Source: an uncultured Lachnospiraceae bacterium | GTDB lineage: Bacteria; Bacillota; Clostridia; Lachnospirales; Lachnospiraceae | Length of the DNA: 22,260 bases | NCBI GenBank assembly: GCA_910578405.1 | Contig: CAJTQO010000007.1 | Span: 1 to 22,260 of the forward strand | Reading direction: 5' to 3' | Part shown: one piece after another, positions 7,362-14,283 of the stretch | Numbering within the stretch: position 1 is the stretch's first letter | Layout of the letters: every line of letters starts with the position of its first letter | Notes under the pieces: model-generated | Told to the model about the DNA's origin: nothing | Databases searched by the model: none | What the model saw: the letters and a program-made list of their open reading frames with translations, nothing else | Program-made: the position numbers and the translations under genes

Positions 7362-9017
7362 ATGGTAACAGTAAGGATAGGCGGGAAGGAAAAGCAGTAC
7401 GAAGAAGGCGTCACTTATGAAGAGATTGTAAAAGAGTATCAGCCGCAGTATGACAATACCATTGCATTGGTATCAGTCAATGGGAAGATACGGGAATTGT
7501 TTAAAAAGGTGCGCAAAGACTGTGAGATTTCTTTTTTTACCCTGGGCGACCCGGTGGGGCATAAAACTTATGTGCGTTCTGCGGTAATGTTGTTGATTAA
7601 AGCGCTTTGGGATGTCGTCGGCGCGGATAAGCTGGAAAAAGTAAAAGTAGAGTTTGCCATCGGCCCCGGTTATTACTGCAGCGTAAAGGGGGATGTAAAG
7701 CTGGAAGATGCGCTGATTCATAAGATAAACCAAAGGATGCGGGAACTGGTGGAAGAAGACCTTCCGGTGGTGAAGAAATCCTATCCCATCCAGGAAGCCA
7801 TTGAAATTTTCCACAGACAGAAAATGAAGGATAAAGAGAAGCTGTTCCGGTACCGGAGAAGCTCTTATATTAATGTATATTGCCTGGACGGGTATTATGA
7901 TTATTATTACGGATATATGCTGCCCCGTACCGGATATATTAAATATTTTGAAGCGTTTGGGTACGAGGACGGGCTGATGCTGCTTTTGCCCGGCCTGCAG
8001 GAGCCCAATAAGCTGTCGGTGATGGAACCGAGGGAGAAACTGTTCCGGACTTTGAAGCAGTCGGACGAATGGGGCAGGATGATGGGGATTGATACGGTAG
8101 GGGATTTAAACGACCAGATTTGCCAGGGGAATATTAACGATTTGATTCTGGTGCAGGAAGCGCTGCAAGAGCGGCGCATCGGTGAGATTGCAGAGGACAT
8201 TGTAAACAGAGGCGGCGTAAAGTTTGTTATGATTGCAGGCCCTTCCTCTTCCGGAAAAACCACATTTTCCCACAGGCTGTCCATTCAGTTGCGCACTTAC
8301 GGGCTGACGCCTCACCCGATTGCATTGGATGATTATTTTGTCAACAGGGAAGATACGCCAAAAGATGAAAACGGACAGTACAATTTTGAATGCCTGGAAG
8401 CCATTGACCTGGAGAAGTTTAATAAGGACATGAAAGATTTGCTGGCGGGAAAGACGGTGGAACTGCCCACATTCAATTTCAAGACCGGGATGCGGGAATA
8501 TAAGGGGAATTTTAAAACTTTAGGGGAAGAGGATGTTTTGGTAATTGAAGGAATCCATGGGCTGAACCCGGCCACTTCTTACGCTTTGCCGGATGAGAGC
8601 AAATATAAAATCTATATCAGCGCCCTGACCAGTTTAAATATTGATGAGCATAACCGTATCCCTACCACCGACGGCAGGCTGCTGCGGCGGATGGTGCGGG
8701 ACGCCAGGACAAGGGGGAGCAGCGCAAAACGCACCATTGGGATGTGGCCGTCCGTCCGTAATGGAGAGGAGCAATATATCTTCCCATTCCAGGAGAGTGC
8801 GGATGCAATGTTTAATTCGGTGCTAATTTACGAACTGGCGGTATTGAAACAATATGCAGAGCCTTTGCTTTTTGGGATTGCCAAAGGGGAGCCGGAATAT
8901 TATGAGGCAAAGAGGCTGTTGAAGTTTTTAGAATATTTTATCGGCGTCAGCAGCGACGACCTGCCCAAGAATTCGATTTGCAGGGAATTTGTAGGCGGGA
9001 GCTGTTTCCATGTGTAA
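7362..9017 (+). CDS. Uridine kinase-like nucleoside kinase with N-terminal TGS/ThrRS-like domain
   Basis: A 551-residue fusion. Residues about 1-60 resemble a TGS domain (MVTVRIGG... through SVNGKIREL). About 65-220 resemble the editing-associated second domain of threonyl-tRNA synthetase (GHKTYVRSAVMLL near 66-78). Residues from about 285 form a P-loop kinase of the uridine kinase/phosphoribulokinase family: Walker A GPSSSGKT (293-300), LDDYF (322-326) and EGIHGLN (396-402). The likely reaction is ATP-dependent phosphorylation of a nucleoside such as uridine. The ATG at 7362 follows the purine-rich SD GGAGGAGG (7352-7359); the frame is open further upstream but lacks family similarity there. 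It is 58 bp after the Nif3-like gene and just before rnpB. The role of the N-terminal half is unknown to me. Confidence 0.9.
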   Translation: MVTVRIGGKEKQYEEGVTYEEIVKEYQPQYDNTIALVSVNGKIRELFKKVRKDCEISFFTLGDPVGHKTYVRSAVMLLIKALWDVVGADKLEKVKVEFAIGPGYYCSVKGDVKLEDALIHKINQRMRELVEEDLPVVKKSYPIQEAIEIFHRQKMKDKEKLFRYRRSSYINVYCLDGYYDYYYGYMLPRTGYIKYFEAFGYEDGLMLLLPGLQEPNKLSVMEPREKLFRTLKQSDEWGRMMGIDTVGDLNDQICQGNINDLILVQEALQERRIGEIAEDIVNRGGVKFVMIAGPSSSGKTTFSHRLSIQLRTYGLTPHPIALDDYFVNREDTPKDENGQYNFECLEAIDLEKFNKDMKDLLAGKTVELPTFNFKTGMREYKGNFKTLGEEDVLVIEGIHGLNPATSYALPDESKYKIYISALTSLNIDEHNRIPTTDGRLLRRMVRDARTRGSSAKRTIGMWPSVRNGEEQYIFPFQESADAMFNSVLIYELAVLKQYAEPLLFGIAKGEPEYYEAKRLLKFLEYFIGVSSDDLPKNSICREFVGGSCFHV

Positions 9018-9055
9018 AAGAGATAAATAGCGATGCGGCTGCATTGCGATTCTGT

Positions 9056-9463
9056 CATACTAAGTAGAATAAATGATCGCGGCTGCGGGAAACCGCAGGT
9101 GAGGAAAGTCCGGGCTTCACAGGGCAGGATGCCGGATAACGTCCGGTGGAGGCGACTCCAAGGATAGTGCAACAGAGATATACCGCCAACAGGGGGCGGC
9201 AAGCCGCCCCCTGCGGGAATCCGTTTTGGGTTTCCGCATTCCGGCCAGGCCGGGGTTGGTAAGGGTGGAAAGGCAGCGTAAGAGACTACCGTCCGGTTGG
9301 TAACAGCCGGAGCCATGTAAACCCCATCCGAAGCAAGACCAAATAGAAAGCGACAGGCTTGCCCGGCCTGCTTTCAGGTAGGTCGCTTGAAATTGCCGGT
9401 AACGGCAATTCTAGATAGATGATCATTCACGACATAACCCGGCTTATCGTTCTGCTTAGTATG
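9056..9463 (+). ncRNA. rnpB: RNase P RNA (class A type)
   Basis: The catalytic RNA of ribonuclease P, which matures tRNA 5' ends. The conserved 5' core GAGGAAAGTCCGGGC (9101-9115) with CACAGGGCAGGATGCC is present. So are the AAGACCAAATAGAAAGCG block near 9334-9351 and the 3' core ending AACCCGGCTTAT (9436-9447). The ends are set by helix P1: CATACTAAG at 9056-9064 is perfectly complementary to CTTAGTATG at 9455-9463. A strong inner hairpin, GGGGGCGGC/GCCGCCCCC, is at 9192-9211. Length of about 408 nt suits a clostridial class A RNA. Termini may differ by a few bases. I could not identify its promoter with confidence. Confidence 0.96.
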
Positions 9464-9528
9464 TAGAAGAAGAGGAGTTTTAAGCGCAAAAATAGAATTG
9501 GTAAATTGGTAAAAGAACAGGATTGGGA

Positions 9529-9573
9529 CAGGGCGTCAGGCGACAGAAACGGCAGGGCGCCCTGAATGTTTTT
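9529..9573 (+). terminator. Weak terminator candidate after rnpB
   Basis: CAGGGCG at 9529-9535 can pair with CGCCCTG at 9558-9564, and the latter is also part of the perfect 12-bp palindrome CAGGGCGCCCTG (9553-9564). A run of five T follows at 9569-9573. The loop is long or the stem short depending on the pairing, so this is only a possible terminator about 100 bp beyond the mature rnpB 3' end. The rest of 9464-9642 holds nothing else I can name, apart from a small direct repeat of ATTGGTAAA. Confidence 0.25.
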
Positions 9574-9642
9574 CATCAGCGGGTGCAACTTCTGCGGCAG
9601 AAAAACGGCAGGGGAATCCCTGGCAGGAGGTTTAAAGCGGTT

Positions 9643-10602
9643 ATGGAAAAGGAAGAAGGGTATACGGAGTTTGTGGTCAGGCAGACCGGTATGGCTTATG
9701 GCGTTGGGATAGGGATTGCCGGATTTGCGGCAATGTTATTTGTGTTGGAAATCCGGTATCACATACGGGAAATACCGATATGGATTTACCTGGTGATTGC
9801 AGGTATGTTTTTGTTTGGCATATATGTATGGGCAGAGGCGCTAAACCGCAGGCTTAGGGTTAGTGGGGACGCCCTTTGCTATTTTAATTTTCTCGGGAAA
9901 AGAAGGGAATTTCCGGCTAAGGATATCAGCTATGGAAAAGCGGCTTACCATCCCTCCAGGGGACGGGATTGCCTGCGGCTGTATGACAGGGAAGGAATGG
10001 CATTATGCCGGTTGGAATGCAGTATGGAAAATGCGGAATGTCTGGTTTGGTATTTGCATGAGAAAGGCATAACGATAGAGCTGGAAAAAGGAGCGGAAGG
10101 GTTTGCCGGAAAGATATTGGCGCAGCAGCCGTTGGAAGAAGCGTCGATGGACAGGCTTTCCTGTCAGGTTTATGGAAAAATGCAGGAAATGATAGAGGCA
10201 TGGCAGGTACAGAATAAAGAAATGGGGGCAGAGTTTGTCTATGGATTTGCCTGCTATTGCATGGAGAGTCCGTTAGAGGAGGAGACAGCGCCTGGAATGG
10301 AAACTGCCTGGCAGGTTAGCCTGATGACAGGGTTTTTATGCCGTTTGGAGCTTTATGTGCAAAAGGACGGCTGTCCGGTACAGGACAGGAAAGGACGGGC
10401 GGTGATGCTGGAACTGCCGGTTTTTTACAAGAGGGACTGTGTCTGGCGGGAACAGGGAGCCAGGCTTTATTATAACAGCGGTTGGCAGAAAGAGATGGAG
10501 GACGGCTTACAATGGCTGGAGGTTTATCTTCCCAAACATAGGTTTCTCCAGTCCGAAGACGCCGTCAAACATCGTTTGGCGCAGCGCGTCATAAGTGTGT
10601 GA
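9643..10602 (+). CDS. Unrecognised two-helix membrane protein with possible PH-like domain
   Basis: I do not recognise this 319-residue protein. It has two predicted membrane helices (about 16-36 and 44-65) separated by a short basic/polar loop. A segment at about 70-145 alternates short hydrophobic strands with turns (LRVSGDALCYFNFLGKRREF, then DISYGKA, LRLYD, MALCRLEC), resembling bacterial PH-like domains that follow a membrane anchor; this is a fold guess. The C-terminal 170 residues are soluble and rich in Glu and Met. I chose the ATG at 9643, because a perfect AGGAGG lies at 9625-9630 (12 nt) and the membrane protein begins there; the frame is open from 9523, but the added residues look like noncoding translation. 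It lies between rnpB and a ZIP transporter, about 100 bp from the latter. Confidence 0.8.
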   Translation: MEKEEGYTEFVVRQTGMAYGVGIGIAGFAAMLFVLEIRYHIREIPIWIYLVIAGMFLFGIYVWAEALNRRLRVSGDALCYFNFLGKRREFPAKDISYGKAAYHPSRGRDCLRLYDREGMALCRLECSMENAECLVWYLHEKGITIELEKGAEGFAGKILAQQPLEEASMDRLSCQVYGKMQEMIEAWQVQNKEMGAEFVYGFACYCMESPLEEETAPGMETAWQVSLMTGFLCRLELYVQKDGCPVQDRKGRAVMLELPVFYKRDCVWREQGARLYYNSGWQKEMEDGLQWLEVYLPKHRFLQSEDAVKHRLAQRVISV

Positions 10603-10668
10603 TGGGAGAGTTTGCTTTATTTGTGTATAGGGCATTCTTATTTTGGGGATGTTAATTGATACAGACGG

Positions 10669-10687
10669 TAATGCCAAAAAGGCATTA
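10669..10687 (+). promoter_or_regulatory. Hairpin just upstream of the ZIP ribosome binding site
   Basis: TAATGCC (10669-10675) and GGCATTA (10681-10687) form a perfect 7-bp stem around AAAAA, ending 5 nt before the SD AAGGAAG (10693-10699). No T-run follows, so it is not an intrinsic terminator. An earlier GGCATT at 10631-10636 could compete for the same AATGCC strand. A leader control element is possible but unproven. Confidence 0.35.
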
Positions 10688-10706
10688 AGAAAAAGGAAGT
10701 CAGGGT

Positions 10707-11486
10707 ATGGATGGAAATATATGGATTGTGATTTTGATACCTTTTTTAGGCACATCGCTGGGGGCGGCCTGCGTGTTTTTGCTGCGGGGAGAAATGAACC
10801 CTACCGTGCGCAAGGCTATGCTGGGCTTTGCGTCTGGAGTGATGGTGGCGGCGTCGGTTTGGTCGCTTCTTATTCCGGCCATGGATATGTCGCAGGATAT
10901 GGGGCGATTTGCTTTTTTACCGGCAGCGGCAGGTTTTTTATTAGGTATTTTGTTTCTTTTGCTGTTGGACAGAGTGGTGCCACATCTGCATCTGGATAAA
11001 ACGGAGCAAGAAGGGATACACAGTAACTGGAAGAAATCCACCATGCTGATGTTGGCAGTGACGCTTCACAATATCCCGGAAGGCGCATCGGTAGGCATTG
11101 TACTGGCTGGCGCTATGGCGGCAGGAAATCCCATTACGGTTACGGCGGCTATCACTCTTTCCATAGGGATAGCAATCCAAAATTTTCCGGAAGGGGCGAT
11201 TATTTCCCTTCCGCTCAAGGAAGAGGCTGGGAAGAGGAAGGCATTTTTTATGGGAGCCATGTCAGGGGCGGTGGAACCAGTGGCGGCAGCGCTGACGTTG
11301 CTGCTGGCGGGAGGCATTACGCCTTACATCCCTTATACTCTTGCTTTTGCGGCAGGGGCAATGGTATATGTGGTGGTGGAAGAACTGATTCCGGAATCGG
11401 CGGAAGGGGCGCATTCCAATATGGGAACCATTGGCTTTGCAATTGGTTTTGTCATTATGATGGTATTGGATGTGGCGTTGGGCTGA
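10707..11486 (+). CDS. ZIP-family divalent metal transporter
   Basis: A 259-residue inner-membrane ZIP transporter, probably importing zinc or a related divalent metal (ZupT/GufA-like). About eight hydrophobic helices are visible. The signature metal-site helices are HNIPEGAS (121-128, with His121, Asn122, Glu125) and NFPEGAI (159-165, with Asn159 and Glu162). A histidine-containing PHLH (92-95) lies in the cytoplasmic loop, and a third conserved acidic pair, VVEELIPE, is near 223-230. The ATG has AAGGAAG at 10693-10699, 7 nt upstream. The stop codon lies inside the 3' end of the convergent kinase gene: the two coding regions overlap by 32 bp with no terminator between them. Metal specificity cannot be read here. 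Confidence 0.94.
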   Translation: MDGNIWIVILIPFLGTSLGAACVFLLRGEMNPTVRKAMLGFASGVMVAASVWSLLIPAMDMSQDMGRFAFLPAAAGFLLGILFLLLLDRVVPHLHLDKTEQEGIHSNWKKSTMLMLAVTLHNIPEGASVGIVLAGAMAAGNPITVTAAITLSIGIAIQNFPEGAIISLPLKEEAGKRKAFFMGAMSGAVEPVAAALTLLLAGGITPYIPYTLAFAAGAMVYVVVEELIPESAEGAHSNMGTIGFAIGFVIMMVLDVALG

Positions 11487-12819
11487 CGGGAAGCCGGATT
11501 AGGAATGAGCTGCCCCCGCCGGGCGTGTCTTCCACACAAATAGAGCCTTTCATGGAATGGACGATTTCCTGTGCAATACAAAGGCCCAGCCCAAAATGCC
11601 CTTTGGCGCTGCGGGATTGGTCGGAACGGTAGAAGCGCTGGAAAATCTTGTCCTTTTCTTCGTCGGGAATTCCGACGCCGTTGTCTATGACCGAAATGGT
11701 ATAGGCCGGAAGGCGGTTTATGGATGCGCCGTTTGCTTTTGAACCTTTGCCATAGGACAGGGCAAGGATAATGCGGCCGTTTTCCGGGGTGTAGCTGATG
11801 GCGTTGTGCAGGAGGATGGCAATAAGCTGCTGCAGCCTTTCACCGTCGCCTAGGCAAGGGGGCAGCGGAGCGTCCGGCAGGGAAATATGGAAGGAAATAT
11901 TTTTTTCCGCCGCCATGGTTTCAAAGGATTCATAAGAGTTTAGCAACAGGGTATCCGGTTCGATGCTTTCCCAATGCACCTGAAAAGCATGGGTATCGGC
12001 TTGGGACAGGAGGAGCATGTCGTCAATCAGGCGTTTCATCCGCTGTCCCTCGGAATAAATGGTATGCAGAAAAGCTTCTTCCTCTGAGGGAAGGGCTTTT
12101 TTTGCGTTTCCCTTCCGGCCATGGATGGCGCTGGCGCAAGACAGAATCACAGCCAGAGGGGTGCGCAGTTCATGGGAGGCTGCGGCAACGAAACGGATTT
12201 GCTCCAACCTGTTTTCTTCCACAGGGATGAGCAGTTTTTTCGTGAAGAAAAAGGAAAACAGGAAAAGGAAGCCCATGGCTGTCAGGTCGATGGCGACAAA
12301 ACGGATGCGCTGGGTTCGGATTTGGCTGTTCAAATGCGCCAGAGGGGAAAGGATTAGGATTTCGGTTTCCCCGTTTTCATAAGGAAGGAAAGCATAGCAG
12401 GCATAATAATCTTCCTGAAAGGAAGAAGTGAACATATATTCGATATGATATGTGTCATTCTTGGAGCCAACCACAGAGGAAGCGACATAGGAATGGTAGT
12501 ATTCCATTGCATCCTGTTCGGTTTTTTGGCGTTTTTCTTCCTTTGCCCGTTCAGTAAACAGTAGGGGGATGCCATTGTCCGTAATGGATATGGTAAAAGC
12601 GTTAAGGTTTTCCATTTGGGAAAGCCAGGTATGTGTGATGACGGTCTGCTGCTCAAAATTTGTGACCAGTGTCCCGGCGTCGCGCTGAAAGGCCAGGAAA
12701 TGGCTTTCCTTTAGCCCGGATTCGGATACGTACAGGTAAATCAGGGACATGGTCAGCAGGATAAAGGTCGTTATGCCCGCGCACAGAAGCGTCAGGCGGT
12801 AATGGACTTTACGGAACAT
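11455..12819 (-). CDS. Sensor histidine kinase
   Basis: A 454-residue membrane histidine kinase. Helix 1 (about 10-30) and helix 2 (about 173-193) enclose an extracytoplasmic sensor domain of about 140 residues (33-172) with no family I recognise. There is little room for a HAMP domain. The HisKA phospho-acceptor is His216 in AAASHELRTPLAV. The HATPase domain has the N box around Asn339 (LLHNAISYTPENG), the G1 box DNGVGIP (379-385), the F box FQRFYRSD and the G2 box GHFGLGL (407-413). All catalytic motifs are intact. It follows its regulator by 21 bp and is surely co-transcribed. Its neighbour across the divergent region is a solute-binding/ABC operon, the likely target. Its C-terminus overlaps the ZIP gene. 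Confidence 0.96.
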   Translation of the reverse strand: MFRKVHYRLTLLCAGITTFILLTMSLIYLYVSESGLKESHFLAFQRDAGTLVTNFEQQTVITHTWLSQMENLNAFTISITDNGIPLLFTERAKEEKRQKTEQDAMEYYHSYVASSVVGSKNDTYHIEYMFTSSFQEDYYACYAFLPYENGETEILILSPLAHLNSQIRTQRIRFVAIDLTAMGFLFLFSFFFTKKLLIPVEENRLEQIRFVAAASHELRTPLAVILSCASAIHGRKGNAKKALPSEEEAFLHTIYSEGQRMKRLIDDMLLLSQADTHAFQVHWESIEPDTLLLNSYESFETMAAEKNISFHISLPDAPLPPCLGDGERLQQLIAILLHNAISYTPENGRIILALSYGKGSKANGASINRLPAYTISVIDNGVGIPDEEKDKIFQRFYRSDQSRSAKGHFGLGLCIAQEIVHSMKGSICVEDTPGGGSSFLIRLPVSPTPHPIPS

Positions 12820-12840
12820 GGTCAGGTTTCCTTTCCAATG

Positions 12841-13512
12841 TTATTTACAGATACAATAGCCTACGCCCCGGACGGTGCGGAGGGTAACGCTGCTGCCGAC
12901 TGCCGAAAGTCTGCGGCGCAGAAAATGGACATAATTGTCCAGGTTGCCATTTTCGATTTCTGCATCAATGCCCCATACTTTGTTTAGAAGCTGCTCTCTG
13001 GTAAGGGTTTGTCCGGGGTTGCGCAAAAAGGTCTGGAATAGTTCGTTTTCCTTTTTGGACAGACTGCAGGTGGAGGCCGGGCCAGTCAGACGGCTGTCTG
13101 TCAGATGCAGCGTCAGGTCTCCCAAAGCCAGTGTGTCATTTTCATGGAACAGAGGGGAGCGGCGGGTGACGCAGCGGATGCGGGCCAGCAGCTCCTCAAA
13201 ATCAAAGGGCTTTACCAGATAATCGTCTGCGCCTGCATCCAGTCCCGTAACTTTGTCATTGACCGTGCCGAGGGCAGTAATGAGAATAACCGGAGTAGTA
13301 ATGTTTTTTTTACGTATGATGGACAGAAGCCGGGCGCCGTCGATGGATGGTATCATCCTATCCAGCAAAATGCAGTCATGCATGTGCTGGTCAATATAGA
13401 ACAATGCCTCTTCTCCGTCAAAACAAGCGTCTACCATAAAATTTTCCTTTTCAAGCTGGTACTTTAAGGAATGATTCAATTTTCTGTCATCTTCAATCAG
13501 CAGTATCCGCAT
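12841..13512 (-). CDS. OmpR/PhoB-family response regulator
   Basis: A 223-residue DNA-binding response regulator. The receiver domain (1-117) has the acidic pocket Asp8/Asp9, phospho-acceptor Asp51 (ILLDRMIP), Thr79 and Lys101 (LVKPFDF). The C-terminal winged helix (about 126-222) ends with the typical LRTVRGVGYCICK, which predicts direct-repeat binding sites of about 11-bp period. The ATG on the - strand has AAAGGAG 5 nt upstream. It is the first gene of the two-gene operon with the histidine kinase. Its upstream region contains a good promoter with an overlapping palindrome, consistent with autoregulation, and four half-sites of the predicted period closer to the divergent operon. Confidence 0.97.
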   Translation of the reverse strand: MRILLIEDDRKLNHSLKYQLEKENFMVDACFDGEEALFYIDQHMHDCILLDRMIPSIDGARLLSIIRKKNITTPVILITALGTVNDKVTGLDAGADDYLVKPFDFEELLARIRCVTRRSPLFHENDTLALGDLTLHLTDSRLTGPASTCSLSKKENELFQTFLRNPGQTLTREQLLNKVWGIDAEIENGNLDNYVHFLRRRLSAVGSSVTLRTVRGVGYCICK

Positions 13513-13565
13513 AAAGGCTCCTTTCTTAGGCTATATAACATTATGTTTCCGCCTTATCTGTTTAT

Positions 13566-13610
13566 ATTGTAACTAAAAATAATTGTTTAGGCAACATATT
13601 GCTTAAACAA
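13566..13610 (-). promoter_or_regulatory. Promoter of the two-component operon with 12-bp palindrome
   Basis: On the - strand, TTGCCT (at 13589-13594) and TACAAT (at 13566-13571) are spaced by exactly 17 bp, a good sigma-A promoter placing the start near 13559 and leaving a leader of about 47 nt. Overlapping the -35 element is an inverted repeat with 12-nt arms (13583-13594 and 13599-13610) around CATA; eleven pairs are Watson-Crick and one is G-T. This is an operator-like site, possibly for autoregulation or another repressor. Confidence 0.5.
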
Positions 13611-13727
13611 CCCATTGTATTTAGAAATCCATTGCCTTAAGCGCCCCCATTGCTTTTAGGTATGGCTTTGACAAGCAAGATGGTTCTGGCAGACTCTTCC
13701 ATGTTTTATTTTAGAATAGCAGCATTA

Positions 13728-13809
13728 TCTCTAAATAATCTCTAAGAGAACGATAAGATAAATTTCTATTTTTATTTTAGAGGATTTTTAGAGATTCCTT
13801 TGTTAAACT
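13728..13809 (+). promoter_or_regulatory. Four 7-bp half-sites with 11-bp period (PhoB-like boxes) and possible promoter
   Basis: TCTCTAA occurs at 13728-13734 and 13739-13745, and TTTAGAG at 13776-13782 and 13787-13793: each pair has an 11-bp period, and the two pairs are in opposite orientation. Direct repeats of one helical turn are how OmpR/PhoB-family regulators bind. TAAACT at 13804-13809 lies 10 bp after the second pair, a usual distance for an activator-dependent -10 element that lacks a -35, pointing toward the + strand operon. Repeats are seen directly; binding and promoter use are inferred. Confidence 0.45.
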
Positions 13810-13855
13810 GGAGCATGTGGGGGACAGATGATGGAAGCAAGCAGAGAAGAACTGC

Positions 13856-14031
13856 AATTTCTGACTAGTGTTCCATCCGGTCAGAAATTAGAATCGTGAA
13901 CCGCCTGTTTCGCACCATTGCGTCGTTAAAATTTCTAGACGATGCCACCGCATCGCCGTCGAAATTTTGCCTAGCGCTGGCACGAACCATGCAGCCCACA
14001 AATCTAATTTCTGTCTGGATGGAACACAAGT
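13856..14031. repeat. 168-nt near-palindromic element with alternative hairpin
   Basis: The outer arms 13868-13898 and 13997-14027 are inverted repeats matching at 27 of 31 positions, and ACT/AGT extends them to 13864-14031. Inside, AAAATTTC/GAAATTTT (13928-13935, 13961-13968) and CGATGC/GCATCG (13940-13945, 13950-13955) continue the stem to a CACC loop. Much of the remainder pairs with mismatches and G-U pairs. Separately, AATTTCTGAC (13856-13865) and GTCAGAAATT (13880-13889) form a perfect 10-bp hairpin that excludes the outer stem. It could be a MITE-like mobile element or a structured RNA leader; no coding sequence fits inside, and no T-run follows. Confidence 0.7.
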
Positions 14032-14103
14032 GTACTGATATGTTTACGTTCAGCTAAATGACGCAGAATGAATTTTCAGTCTGTAAGGAGGCAGAACGAG
14101 GCG

Positions 14104-14229
14104 ATGCGGATGAAAATGTATTCTTCGGAATTTCGCCAGATATCATGCAGACAATACACCGGAGCCAAGTGGATTTTGTCAGGCGCAGAAAAACGGATGG
14201 ATAAGGAAAACGGAAAGACGGATGGATAA
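14104..14229 (+). CDS. Possible 41-residue leader ORF
   Basis: A small frame starts with ATG at 14104 (further in-frame ATGs at 14110 and 14116) behind a perfect AAGGAGG at 14085-14091 and ends with TAA at 14227-14229, 54 bp before the lipoprotein gene. The peptide (MRMKMYSSEFRQIS...) shows no signal sequence, helix or known motif. The strong ribosome binding site is the only argument for it; the 12-nt spacing is long. Its 3' end runs into a direct repeat, ACGGATGGATAAGG at 14193-14206 and 14218-14231. It may be a translated leader, or chance. Confidence 0.25.
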   Translation: MRMKMYSSEFRQISCRQYTGAKWILSGAEKRMDKENGKTDG

Positions 14230-14283
14230 GGGAACGGATATCAGACTGGCAGAAGGGACGCAGGAAAGGAGAGGCGGCAGGAT

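Noticed and set aside
6644..7414. 256-codon - strand frame opposite the Nif3-like gene
   Set aside because: Antisense shadow; the + strand gene has intact metal-site motifs.
13668..13673. Perfect TTGACA on the + strand
   Set aside because: The position 17 bp downstream reads AGACTC, so there is no matching -10 element.
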